The notes below the pieces were generated by a model. The model worked only from the letters and a program-made list of their open reading frames with translations. It did no database searches and was not told the origin of the DNA. From Sediminibacillus massiliensis (GTDB lineage: Bacteria > Bacillota > Bacilli > Bacillales > Amphibacillaceae), in the NCBI RefSeq assembly GCF_900156915.1, contig NZ_LT732535.1:765480-829479 (forward strand): 64,000 bases of DNA, written 5' to 3'. This document shows, piece after piece, positions 8,932-16,750 of the stretch. The position numbers and the translations under genes are program-made. Position 1 is the first letter of the stretch. The number at the start of each line of letters is the position of its first letter.

Positions 8932-10593
8932 TTATTCAACAGCGAAAATATAAGAATATATCGGCTGGTTTCCTTGATGAATTTCAACTTCAATATCTTC
9001 AAAATTCTCTTCAAGGTATGCTTCCAGGGCTTCCATTTCCTGATCGCTTGCATCTTCTCCTTGCAGGATTGTGATTATTTCATCTTCTTCACTTATCATC
9101 CCGTCCAATAGACGCTTGGCAGTCTCCACCTTATCTTTATTGGTGGCTATGATTGCACCATCAGCTAATCCCATGAAGTTTCCATTTTCGATTGTCATCC
9201 CATCAATCTGCGTATCCCTGACAGCATAGGTAATCTGGCCGGTTTTTACTTGTTTGCTTGCATCAAGCATGTTCTGTTTGTTTCCATCCAGCCCAGCTTC
9301 GGGGAAAAACGCCAAGAGAGCACTCATTCCTTGAGGGATTGTTTTTGTCGGTACCACTACAACATTTTCTTCTGCCAATTCTGCCGCTTGTTCTGCTGCC
9401 ATGACGATGTTTTTGTTGTTAGGAAGAATGAGGATATTTCTTGCATTGGCTTCCATGATAGCATCCGTGATATCTTTCGTACTCGGATTCATTGTTTGTC
9501 CACCTTGAATCACGACCGTAGCCCCAAGACTTTCAAACAATTTCTTCAAACCATCACCCATGGCCACTGTCACTATGCCGTATTCAGCCTTATCAGCAGG
9601 TTTTGATTGTGCTTTGTTCCCCACTATCGAGGTATGTTGTTCACGCATATTTTCTATTTTTAAATTTATCAAACTCCCGAACTGCTGGCCTAATGTCAAA
9701 ACATCACCCGGATATTCCGCATGGATATGAACTTTGACAATTTCATCATCCGATACGACTAAAAGGGAATCTCCATGTTCTCCTAATTCATTTCGGAATG
9801 TGTCTTCGTCAAATGGATGTTCTTTTAGCTTAGCTTCTTCCAGTTTGACCATGAATTCCGTACAATACCCAAATTCGATGTCTTCTGTATTCATAAAGTC
9901 CTGTGCCATCTTGTGGTGTTCGGCGTTTACCATGTCATCGATACTTACATCTGTATCACTGCTGTCTGGGAGCTGTTCCCCTTTCAATGAGGCCAGCAGA
10001 CCCTCATAAATGGTTACAAGTCCTTGACCGCCGCTATCGACAACTCCGACTTCTTTCAATACCGGCAGTAACTCAGGCGTACGCTTTAATGAGGATTTTG
10101 CTTCTTCCAGAACCTTCTCCAGAAAAGCGACAATATCTTCTGTCTCTTCTGCAGACTCGCTGGCTTTTGCGGCTGCATCCTTAGCCACTGTCAAAATTGT
10201 TCCTTCAACGGGTTTCATGACTGCTTTATAAGCAGTATTCACACCGGTCTCGAAGCCCACAGCAAAATCCTTCGAAGTTAATTCAGCCTTATCTTCAATC
10301 CCTTTAGCGAACCCTCTGAACAATTGGGAAAGAATAACACCGGAATTACCACGAGCACCCATCAATAACCCTTTAGCCAATGCCTGGGCTACTAAACCTG
10401 CATGCTCAGATGTTTGGTTCTTTACCTCCTCAGCTCCTGAAGTCATCGATAAGTTCATATTTGTCCCGGTGTCACCATCTGGTACCGGGAAGACATTCAA
10501 AGAATCAATCATTTTAGCATTATTACTCAAATGCTTCGCCCCTAATAAAACCATTTGGGCAAAAGTAGTACCGTCTATCGTTCGTACCGTCAC
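8932..10593 (-). CDS. fakA: DAK2 domain fatty acid kinase-like protein (YloV/FakA family)
   Basis: A 553-residue protein, the same length as B. subtilis YloV. The N-terminal DAK2 domain carries the nucleotide-binding segments FPVPDGDTGTNM and GARGNSGVILSQ. A middle domain and a C-terminal DegV-like part (ILPNNKNIVMAA) follow. In Staphylococcus the homologue FakA phosphorylates fatty acids bound to DegV-family FakB proteins, feeding PlsX/PlsY; that function is inferred here. Start is GTG at 10593 with an aaggagg site. It follows yloU and a possible 22-residue gene, and has its own terminator. No fakB is present in the window. Confidence 0.9.
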   Translation of the reverse strand: MTVRTIDGTTFAQMVLLGAKHLSNNAKMIDSLNVFPVPDGDTGTNMNLSMTSGAEEVKNQTSEHAGLVAQALAKGLLMGARGNSGVILSQLFRGFAKGIEDKAELTSKDFAVGFETGVNTAYKAVMKPVEGTILTVAKDAAAKASESAEETEDIVAFLEKVLEEAKSSLKRTPELLPVLKEVGVVDSGGQGLVTIYEGLLASLKGEQLPDSSDTDVSIDDMVNAEHHKMAQDFMNTEDIEFGYCTEFMVKLEEAKLKEHPFDEDTFRNELGEHGDSLLVVSDDEIVKVHIHAEYPGDVLTLGQQFGSLINLKIENMREQHTSIVGNKAQSKPADKAEYGIVTVAMGDGLKKLFESLGATVVIQGGQTMNPSTKDITDAIMEANARNILILPNNKNIVMAAEQAAELAEENVVVVPTKTIPQGMSALLAFFPEAGLDGNKQNMLDASKQVKTGQITYAVRDTQIDGMTIENGNFMGLADGAIIATNKDKVETAKRLLDGMISEEDEIITILQGEDASDQEMEALEAYLEENFEDIEVEIHQGNQPIYSYIFAVE

Positions 10594-10655
10594 TCCTGCT
10601 TCCTCCTTCTTGACAAACTGACCAGTTTTCTATACTGATCAGCAAGCACTCCTGT

Positions 10656-10724
10656 TTAGACATGCTGCCAAACCCGAAAGAAAAATGCAGCTGCTGTTTT
10701 TATCCTTCGGGCAAGTCCAGTCAT
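10656..10724 (-). CDS. Possible small amphipathic peptide (22 residues) between yloU and yloV
   Basis: ATG at 10724, TAA at 10656. The predicted peptide starts MTGLARRIKTAAAFFF and ends RVWQHV: a basic N-terminal half, a run of Ala and Phe, then Arg and Trp, as in a membrane-surface helix. An aggag ribosome site sits 7 bp before the ATG and 19 bp or less after the yloU stop, in the right place for a translated operon member. The phrase gcaggagtgacg upstream is repeated before yloV. I know of no named family. It could instead be chance open frame in a 150-bp gap. Confidence 0.45.
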   Translation of the reverse strand: MTGLARRIKTAAAFFFRVWQHV

Positions 10725-10743
10725 TTCGTCACTCCTGCTTTTG

Positions 10744-11106
10744 TTATTCCTTGGCTACTCTTACACCTTGGATATAGATATTTACCGAGCTTATGGATAA
10801 ACCAAGTGATTTATCGAGTGTATATTTCACTTGGGATTGTACGTTATGAGCCACTTCTGATATTTTGGTGCCGTAGCTTACAATAATATACATGTCTATA
10901 TGTAGATTATCCCCTTCTTGGCGGACGACTACGCCTCTCGAAAAATTTTCTTTGCGTAGAATTTCTGCTATTCCGTCTCTCAATTGATTTTTGGAAGCCA
11001 TGCCCACTATTCCATAACATTCAATAGCTGCTCCACCGGCTATCGTAGAAACAACCTCGTTCGTAATGGTTACCTGGCCGTCATTGGTAGTTAATTCTAT
11101 GGTCAT
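10744..11106 (-). CDS. yloU: Asp23/Gls24 family envelope stress protein (YloU)
   Basis: A 120-residue protein of the Asp23/Gls24 family, soluble alpha-beta proteins that lie near the membrane in Firmicutes and rise under cell-wall or alkaline stress. The segment VVSTIAGGAAIECYGIVGM near residues 18-36 and the VKYTLDKSLGL segment are typical. Its exact biochemical role is unknown. The ATG at 11106 follows a gaaggagg site. It is the first gene before the 22-residue ORF and yloV, and it diverges from rpmB across 229 bp. Confidence 0.92.
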   Translation of the reverse strand: MTIELTTNDGQVTITNEVVSTIAGGAAIECYGIVGMASKNQLRDGIAEILRKENFSRGVVVRQEGDNLHIDMYIIVSYGTKISEVAHNVQSQVKYTLDKSLGLSISSVNIYIQGVRVAKE

Positions 11107-11264
11107 TAATGACTCCTCCTTCTCAACTATATATTAATTAAGATAATTTTACTATAACACAACTGACTTTGAAAGCAGTTTCACTATACACAAACCCCTT
11201 TATACAATGGACGAAAACCGACATTCTGTCAAGTGAGTTTTCTTGATACATTAAAAAAGAACAA

Positions 11265-11293
11265 TTGCAATATGTTCTACCATATGATAAATT
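11265..11293 (+). promoter_or_regulatory. Promoter of rpmB
   Basis: A -35 box ttgcaa (11265-11270), 17-bp spacer and -10 box taaatt (11288-11293) lie about 43 bp before the rpmB start. An inverted repeat agaaca/tgttct (11258-11278) straddles the -35 box. Confidence 0.65.
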
Positions 11294-11335
11294 ATATAAG
11301 TATGTAAAGATATATATGTTTTAGGAGGGATACAC

Positions 11336-11524
11336 ATGGGACGCAAATGTGTTGTTACAGGTCGTACAACCCGTTCAGGAAACTCTCGTTCTCATGCCAT
11401 GAACGCTAATAAACGTAATTGGAAAGCAAATGTTCAAAAAGTGCGCATTATGGTAGATGGCAAGCCGAAAAAAGTATATGTTTCTGCCCGCGCTTTGAAA
11501 TCCGGCAAAGTAGAACGTGTTTAA
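11336..11524 (+). CDS. rpmB: 50S ribosomal protein L28
   Basis: A 62-residue ribosomal protein of the large subunit. The sequence has the conserved [11 protein letters not shown] segment and the ending [14 protein letters not shown]. Only one Cys is present, so it is the zinc-free form. The ATG has a taggaggg site. It is the lone plus-strand gene here and converges on spoVM; the pair share a bidirectional terminator, as in B. subtilis. Confidence 0.98.
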   Translation: MGRKCVVTGRTTRSGNSRSHAMNANKRNWKANVQKVRIMVDGKPKKVYVSARALKSGKVERV

Positions 11525-11547
11525 GCGTTTGAAAAACGAAAGATAAC

Positions 11548-11577
11548 AAAAAAAGCACCTTGCAAGGTGCTTTTTTT
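11548..11577. terminator. Bidirectional terminator between rpmB and spoVM
   Basis: An uninterrupted palindrome gcaccttgcaaggtgc (11555-11570) is flanked by seven A on the left and seven T on the right, so it works for both converging transcripts. Confidence 0.92.
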
Positions 11578-11581
11578 GTTT

Positions 11582-11662
11582 TCAATCTTTTTTAATTGTA
11601 CTAATAATTGCTCTTACAAAGCCACCAATGAACCTCGGGAGTTTAAAGGTATAAAATTTCAT
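11582..11662 (-). CDS. spoVM: Stage V sporulation protein M (26 residues)
   Basis: A 26-residue gene read MKFYTFKLPRF then IGGFVRAIISTIKKD. SpoVM is an amphipathic helix that senses the positive curvature of the forespore outer membrane and anchors the SpoIVA coat base. Pro9, Gly13-Gly14 and Arg17 match the B. subtilis protein; residue 6 is Phe instead of Ile. The ATG at 11662 follows an aagaggaggg site. Place between rpmB and thiN is exactly that of B. subtilis, which makes the call firm in spite of the length. SigE control is expected but no promoter was confirmed. Confidence 0.96.
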   Translation of the reverse strand: MKFYTFKLPRFIGGFVRAIISTIKKD

Positions 11663-11723
11663 CAAATCCCCCTCCTCTTTTCCGGATAGCAGCAATGATT
11701 GCATGAAATGAAATCAATAATAT

Positions 11724-12383
11724 TTATCTTCCATCCATAAATACATCTCGGCTCTTTATTACTATAAGTATGCCATCCTCGAAGGAAAAAGTACCTTTTT
11801 CCAAAAGAAGCTTATTTGATATGCATAATGTAGAGCCCCACTTAATTGTCGTATTCTCTAAATTATAGTAAAAACCTTTCAAAGTTATGCCTGTTACTTT
11901 TTCCGAAAACGGAAGAAAAGATATATATTCATAAGGGGATTCCGCTTCAATGCCGTGGATGCCCGGTTTTACCAGCTCGATCTTATTGCCGATGTCTATC
12001 AGCCAGGAATGTATATTTCTCTCCCTCATATGATACAAAAGCTGGATATTGGCAAGTTCATGGTCTTTTCTTCCTCCTGAAACTCCGAAGAAAAAAACCT
12101 CAGAAGCGTTTTTCTTTACGGCTTCTTCTACAGCAAGTTCTAAGTCAGTCTCATCCTTTTCAGCAGGATATTCTTTAAAATTTTTTGCCTGTTTTTTTAT
12201 TAGTTCTTTTTCTTCTGCGGATATGGAATCAAAGTCACCCAATGCCAAATCGGGTGTTATTCCGTTTTCTATCAAAGTTAATGCCCCTCTGTCGGCCCCG
12301 ATCCAGTAGGATACTTCCTTATAAGAACTTAGATCAGGTACATAACTTACCGGTCCTCCGCCGACGATAGCTACATGTCCCAT
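11724..12383 (-). CDS. thiN: Thiamine pyrophosphokinase
   Basis: A 219-residue enzyme that transfers pyrophosphate from ATP to thiamine to make the cofactor TPP. Conserved segments are IGADRGA near residue 33, DLALGDFDSIS and the EKDETDLELAVEEA acidic patch, then GVSGGRKDHELANI, typical of the family. Length matches (214 in B. subtilis YloS/ThiN). In B. subtilis it adjoins rpe; here about 800 bp of repeat-bearing DNA separate the two. Confidence 0.95.
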   Translation of the reverse strand: MGHVAIVGGGPVSYVPDLSSYKEVSYWIGADRGALTLIENGITPDLALGDFDSISAEEKELIKKQAKNFKEYPAEKDETDLELAVEEAVKKNASEVFFFGVSGGRKDHELANIQLLYHMRERNIHSWLIDIGNKIELVKPGIHGIEAESPYEYISFLPFSEKVTGITLKGFYYNLENTTIKWGSTLCISNKLLLEKGTFSFEDGILIVIKSRDVFMDGR

Positions 12384-12530
12384 TATTAAAAAGCCTCCTG
12401 TTTAAATATAAGATACTTTTAATCGAAAACTGCGACCCCTTCCCCATTTATGACTGCTAGATATTAGAGGCAAAATGCGACACAACTCTCAGTGTGGCTT
12501 CCTTCCATCCTTTTCGAAATGAGTGGTAGT

Positions 12531-12659
12531 CCAGCGCTGCGGAAAAATACTCCCTTTCCGGGGGCAGCACCTCAGCCTCCTCTTGAGCAAAAAACGCTCA
12601 CTTCGGGGTCTTCGGAAGCTGCTCTTCCCCCAGGAGTGTCGCATTTTTCCTTCGCTTTG
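12531..12659 (-). repeat. Dispersed structured repeat, copy A (minus orientation)
   Basis: Read on the minus strand this GC-richer block contains, in order, gcgacactcctggggga, ttccgaagaccccgaag, a hairpin gagc-n6-gctc, gaggaggctgaggtgctg and cggaaagggagtatttttc. The same ordered pieces appear in diverged form in copy B on the other strand. This order (actcctg, gaccccg, gaggaggct, gcccgcggaaag) is one I recognise from intergenic DNA of several Bacillaceae, but I cannot name a curated family. It encodes no plausible protein. Confidence 0.75.
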
Positions 12660-12739
12660 GATAGAATTTCTGATTAGGTGAGAGGTGGTCCTCAAATATG
12701 TCTAACATGAGATTTTACCAACCAAAATCCATAGAACTT

Positions 12740-12995
12740 CTACAAGCGAAGGCAGAACACGCAGACTCCTGCAGGAATAGCGAAAGGTCTTCGACGGGGC
12801 GAGTAATCGCGGTCCCACGAGTCCGAAGACCCCGAGTGATGGGTCTGCGTCTTTAAGCTTCGTAGCAAATTCCTCGACCCATGGTCTTCGGTGGGACGAG
12901 TAATCGCAGTCCCAAAGGGAGCAAGGATGTTGATCCTAGTAGTTCCCTAGCTGAGGCCGTGCCCGCGGAAAGAGAAGTGTTCTGCCGTTGCGGTT
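12740..12995 (+). repeat. Dispersed structured repeat, copy B (plus orientation, internally duplicated)
   Basis: Contains gcagactcctgcaggaat (12771 onward), gtccgaagaccccgagtga, then gctgaggccgtgcccgcgg and aaagagaagtgttctgccg near the right end, the same series as copy A but inverted relative to it. Inside it a 31-bp unit is present twice (12787-12817 and 12884-12914, 27 of 31 identical), each able to fold as a hairpin closed by a gtaa loop. Copy B is longer than copy A because of this inner duplication. No open frame here looks like a gene. Confidence 0.72.
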
Positions 12996-13118
12996 GTATA
13001 CCGCTCGACTTAATCAGGATGGGAGTAAGCATGTCCATTTATGGCGTAGTTTCTCTTTTTTGTGAAGTAGAAAGTGTTCTGAGTGAGACAGGTAATCGCA
13101 CTTAACATTTTCTCATGT

Positions 13119-13169
13119 AAAAAAAGCTGACAGATCGATACTTTTACTTTAAAAGCACCGGTGCCAGCT
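13119..13169 (-). terminator. Terminator downstream of rpe
   Basis: Minus-strand arms agctggca (13162-13169) and tgtcagct (13125-13132) pair over 8 bp with one wobble, with a long loop that itself holds the palindrome gcaccggtgc, followed by seven T. The long loop lowers certainty. Confidence 0.6.
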
Positions 13170-13179
13170 CGTTACTTCA

Positions 13180-13824
13180 TTACTTTCTAATTTCGTCAAT
13201 GGCCTGTTTGCGGTCCTCCTTATTAAAAACCGCACTGCCCGCGACTAAGACATCAGCACCTGCCTCCACACACAATTTAGCAGTTTCTGCGTTGACTCCT
13301 CCATCCACTTCTATTTCAAAGGACAGATTCTTTTCCTTCCGCCACTCTGCCACTGTTTTGATTTTATCCAGGACAGACGGGATAAACGCTTGTCCGCCGA
13401 ATCCGGGATTGACGGTCATTAATAGAACCAAGTCCACATCTGCCAATATCGGTTTGATCAATTCAGGAGAAGTACCAGGGTTGATAACTACCCCCGCCTT
13501 TACACCTGCATCCTTAATCAATTGAATAGTCCGGTGCAGGTGGGGGCATGCCTCCTGCTGAACGGTTAGAATGTCTGCACCTGCCTCCGCGAATTCTGAA
13601 ATATATCGATCTGGATTGTCAATCATCAAATGGACATCCAGCGGAAGATCAGTTGTGGGGCGGATCGCTTTGACTACCAGCGGACCAATCGTTATGTTCG
13701 GTACAAAATGCCCGTCCATGACATCCACGTGTATATAGTCTGCTCCTCCATCGGCTACATCTTTTATTTCATCTTCCAATCGCGCAAAATTGGCGGAAAG
13801 TATAGAAGGCGCTATTTTTGTCAT
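13180..13824 (-). CDS. rpe: Ribulose-phosphate 3-epimerase
   Basis: A 214-residue TIM-barrel enzyme that interconverts ribulose 5-phosphate and xylulose 5-phosphate in the pentose phosphate pathway. Diagnostic segments: APSILSANFARL at the N-terminus, HVDVMDGHFVPNITIGP with metal ligands, HLMIDNP, and MTVNPGFGGQ. I set the start at 13824 (MTKIAPSIL), with a gagg site upstream; the frame runs 36 codons further into rsgA without family similarity. It ends the prpC-prkC-rsgA-rpe run. Confidence 0.96.
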   Translation of the reverse strand: MTKIAPSILSANFARLEDEIKDVADGGADYIHVDVMDGHFVPNITIGPLVVKAIRPTTDLPLDVHLMIDNPDRYISEFAEAGADILTVQQEACPHLHRTIQLIKDAGVKAGVVINPGTSPELIKPILADVDLVLLMTVNPGFGGQAFIPSVLDKIKTVAEWRKEKNLSFEIEVDGGVNAETAKLCVEAGADVLVAGSAVFNKEDRKQAIDEIRK

Positions 13825-13828
13825 TATA

Positions 13829-14716
13829 TCAATACCTCGGCTTTCTATTTCGTATTTCTTCGAGAAAGTGCAGATAATGGTCATATCTGTAAGATGGAAT
13901 ATCCCCACTTTCCACAGCTGCTTTAACCGCACACTTTGGTTCTTTGTGATGCATACAGCCCCTGAATTTGCAGTCTGCTTTCCTTTCCCTCATTTCAGGA
14001 AAACAATCCGCTAAATCCTGCTGGTCCAATTCATTGAACTCCAGCGAACTGAAACCCGGAGTGTCTGCAACTAGACCTTCGTTGACTTCGATCAATTCAA
14101 CATGACGAGTCGTATGCTTTCCTCTACCCAGGCTCGTTGATATTTCATTGGTTTCCAGGTCCAATAATGGATTAATTGCATTTAACATCGAAGATTTTCC
14201 TACCCCCGATTGCCCGGCGATAACAGATATTTTATCTCTGAAATAATTTTTGGCTGTCAATAGTCCTTCCGGGTCTTTCGTTGAAAGTGTAAGAACTGAA
14301 TAACCTATTTTTTCGTAATCTTCCCGGATGTTCATTATTGCTTTTTGCTTATCCGAATCCACCATATCCATTTTCGAAATGAAGATGACCGGCTCAATAT
14401 TTTTTGATTCGATCAATACAAGAAAACGGTCCAATAGTAGAGGACTGAAATCAGGCTTTACGGCAGAAGCCACAATAATAGCTTGGTCAATATTGGCTAT
14501 CGGAGGACGGACAAGTTCATTTTTTCTGTTCTTGACATCCACCACATATCCTTCACCTGGGTTGCTCTCTTCAAACAAAACAACATCGCCGACCAATGGG
14601 GTTATTTTATTTTTCCGAAATACACCTCTGCCTCTGCATTGATAAACTCGCTGGTTTTCTTTTGATATCACATAATAAAAACCGCTCAATGCTTTTATGA
14701 TCTTTCCTTCTACCAT
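13829..14716 (-). CDS. rsgA: Ribosome small subunit-dependent GTPase A
   Basis: A 295-residue circularly permuted GTPase (CpgA/YloQ) that helps the last steps of 30S assembly. An N-terminal OB fold (residues 1-65) precedes the GTPase domain: the G4-like SKMDMVD comes before the P-loop GQSGVGKSSMLNAI and G3 DTPGFSS, which is the permuted order. A C-terminal zinc site is seen in CKFRGCMHHKEPKCAVK. It abuts prkC and begins 4 bp before rpe. PrkC is known to phosphorylate CpgA in B. subtilis, which suits the arrangement. Confidence 0.97.
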   Translation of the reverse strand: MVEGKIIKALSGFYYVISKENQRVYQCRGRGVFRKNKITPLVGDVVLFEESNPGEGYVVDVKNRKNELVRPPIANIDQAIIVASAVKPDFSPLLLDRFLVLIESKNIEPVIFISKMDMVDSDKQKAIMNIREDYEKIGYSVLTLSTKDPEGLLTAKNYFRDKISVIAGQSGVGKSSMLNAINPLLDLETNEISTSLGRGKHTTRHVELIEVNEGLVADTPGFSSLEFNELDQQDLADCFPEMRERKADCKFRGCMHHKEPKCAVKAAVESGDIPSYRYDHYLHFLEEIRNRKPRY

Positions 14717-16750
14717 TTAGTCACCCTCTTCGTCTTCGTATGGAACTGATTTTTCGATAACTACCTCGTCATCCCGCATGACCCGGTACTCTGCCTCTTC
14801 GCCCGGAGGGATTGTAAGTCGGATTGTAAATTCGGTATCTTCCACGATTGTCTCTTCGCGGGCAACTTCTGTAACATCCCGGTCCATATCCCCGATGTAG
14901 ATGCGGACTGTCTGCTCGACCGGCTCTGCTTCTTCCGGTTCTTCCTGACTTTGGGACTCTTCCTCCTGCTTCTGCTCTGGTTCCTGGTCATCCGCTGTGT
15001 ATGGGACGGTGAACGTCACTGAGTGATTGGAAGGAGGTTTTTCTTCTGGCCCCACCGAAATATAGACTTCTACTTGGGAATCAATCTCGACTTCAGTAAA
15101 TGCTGCAGGGCTTTGCCTGACGACTCTTCCTTCTTCAACATCCTCTGAGTGAACTTCTGTCACATCGATTTCTAGGTTTTCATTTTCCAAGTATTCTCTT
15201 GCTTCTTCTTCAGTCATTCCTGCAAGTGACTGCAAACGGACTGTTTCAGGTCCACGGCTGATTTCGAAAATGACATTTGTGTCTTCCGGTACCACTTCAT
15301 CCTCCGGCTGCGGCTGGATTTGTGTAATGATTTCACCAACTGGTTGTTCAGAAAATTTTTCATAAGCATTGATATTTGAAAAACCTTTCTCCTCCAGCAA
15401 TTCTTCCACCTGGGTAAAATCCTTTCCGAGATAATCTTCAAAGGTTACCCGCTCTTTCCCCTGACTCGAAATAACAGTTACAACTTGGCCTTCTTTTATA
15501 GTGGTACCTGCTTCAGGATCTGTTCTAATAACATACCCATCCGGGACTTCATCTGAATAAGTAGTTTCTCTTTCTACAACTAGATTCAAAGCGTTCAACT
15601 CACTATATGCTTCCTCATATTCCATTCCCGAAACATCCATGATTTCAACATCTTTAGGTTGAAGGAAACCAGGCATGAAGAACAGGGCTATTATTCCCCC
15701 ACCGATCAAAACAAGTAACAAGAGGGCAATCCAAAGCAGGGTTTTCTTCCTTTTCTTTTTTCTGCCTTTCTTTTTATTTGTTTTTTCCTCTTTCGGAAGG
15801 TTGTTGGCATCATGTACGATGGTCTCTTCAGTTGATTTCGTTTCAAAAGATTCTTCGGTGATGACTGGAATGGCTTTCGTCGCTTCCCCATCTTCATCGG
15901 GCGGCGAGAATTTCTCTTCATCAAGGCGGTCAGGATCAAGGCAACTCTCCAAGTCTTCCTCCATTTCATAAACGGAGTCATAGCGATGAAAGGAATCTTT
16001 TGTAGTTGCCTTCAAAACAATGTTTTCCACGCTTTGTGGGATAGAAGGGTTAGCCCGTCTTATAGATGGCGTTTCACTTTGGAGATGTTTCAATGCAATC
16101 GAAACTGCAGATTGGCCGGAAAAAGGCAATCTGCCTGTCAACAATTCAAATAACACTATCCCCAAAGAATAGATATCGGACTTTTTATTGGCCATGCCCC
16201 CTCTGGCTTGCTCAGGGGATAGATAATGAACAGAACCTAATACAGAATTTGTCTGGGTCAGTGAAGTGGCACTTAGCGCCACTGCGATCCCAAAATCTGT
16301 CACTTTTACCTTGCCGAAAGAATCTACCAATATGTTCTGCGGTTTGATGTCTCTGTGAATGATATCGTTGGCATGGGCATGAGCAATTGCCGATGCTACC
16401 TGCTTCATGATATCCAAAGACTCCTCCACTTCAATCGGCCCGTAAGTTTGTATGTATTGTTTCAATGTCAACCCATCTACATACTCCATGACCATGTAGT
16501 AAATGCCTTCCTCTTCACCCACATCATAAATATTCACTATATTAGGATGGGAAAGGCTTGTTGCTGAATGTGCTTCCCTATGGAAACGCGCGATGAATTC
16601 CTCATCATTAGCATATTCAAGTCTCAATACCTTTATAGCAACATCTCTGTCCAAGATGATATCTCTGGCAAGATACACATTCGCCATTCCGCCCCCGCCG
16701 ATGGTCTGTTTAATCTTGTATCTTTCATTCAACAATCGGCCGTCCAACAC
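14717..16750 (-). CDS. prkC: PASTA-domain serine/threonine protein kinase PrkC
   Basis: A 677-residue membrane kinase that senses muropeptides or lipid II through extracellular PASTA repeats and controls germination and wall metabolism. The kinase domain (about 1-275) shows the glycine loop GGGGMANV, Lys40 in VAIKVL, HRDIKPQN and the DFGIA motif. A basic stretch (KKKGRKKKRKK) and one membrane segment (TLLWIALLLLVLIGGG) near residue 340 follow, then three PASTA repeats and a Glu-rich linker before a C-terminal Ig-like end. It is longer than the 648-residue B. subtilis protein, mainly by the acidic linker. Start is GTG at 16750, overlapping the prpC stop by one base. Confidence 0.97.
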   Translation of the reverse strand: MLDGRLLNERYKIKQTIGGGGMANVYLARDIILDRDVAIKVLRLEYANDEEFIARFHREAHSATSLSHPNIVNIYDVGEEEGIYYMVMEYVDGLTLKQYIQTYGPIEVEESLDIMKQVASAIAHAHANDIIHRDIKPQNILVDSFGKVKVTDFGIAVALSATSLTQTNSVLGSVHYLSPEQARGGMANKKSDIYSLGIVLFELLTGRLPFSGQSAVSIALKHLQSETPSIRRANPSIPQSVENIVLKATTKDSFHRYDSVYEMEEDLESCLDPDRLDEEKFSPPDEDGEATKAIPVITEESFETKSTEETIVHDANNLPKEEKTNKKKGRKKKRKKTLLWIALLLLVLIGGGIIALFFMPGFLQPKDVEIMDVSGMEYEEAYSELNALNLVVERETTYSDEVPDGYVIRTDPEAGTTIKEGQVVTVISSQGKERVTFEDYLGKDFTQVEELLEEKGFSNINAYEKFSEQPVGEIITQIQPQPEDEVVPEDTNVIFEISRGPETVRLQSLAGMTEEEAREYLENENLEIDVTEVHSEDVEEGRVVRQSPAAFTEVEIDSQVEVYISVGPEEKPPSNHSVTFTVPYTADDQEPEQKQEEESQSQEEPEEAEPVEQTVRIYIGDMDRDVTEVAREETIVEDTEFTIRLTIPPGEEAEYRVMRDDEVVIEKSVPYEDEEGD

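Noticed and set aside
12489-12695. Open frame on the minus strand inside the thiN-rpe gap
   Set aside because: It lies in repeat copy A; Arg-rich sequence with no family resemblance and no ribosome site. A second one at 12853-13038 is in copy B.
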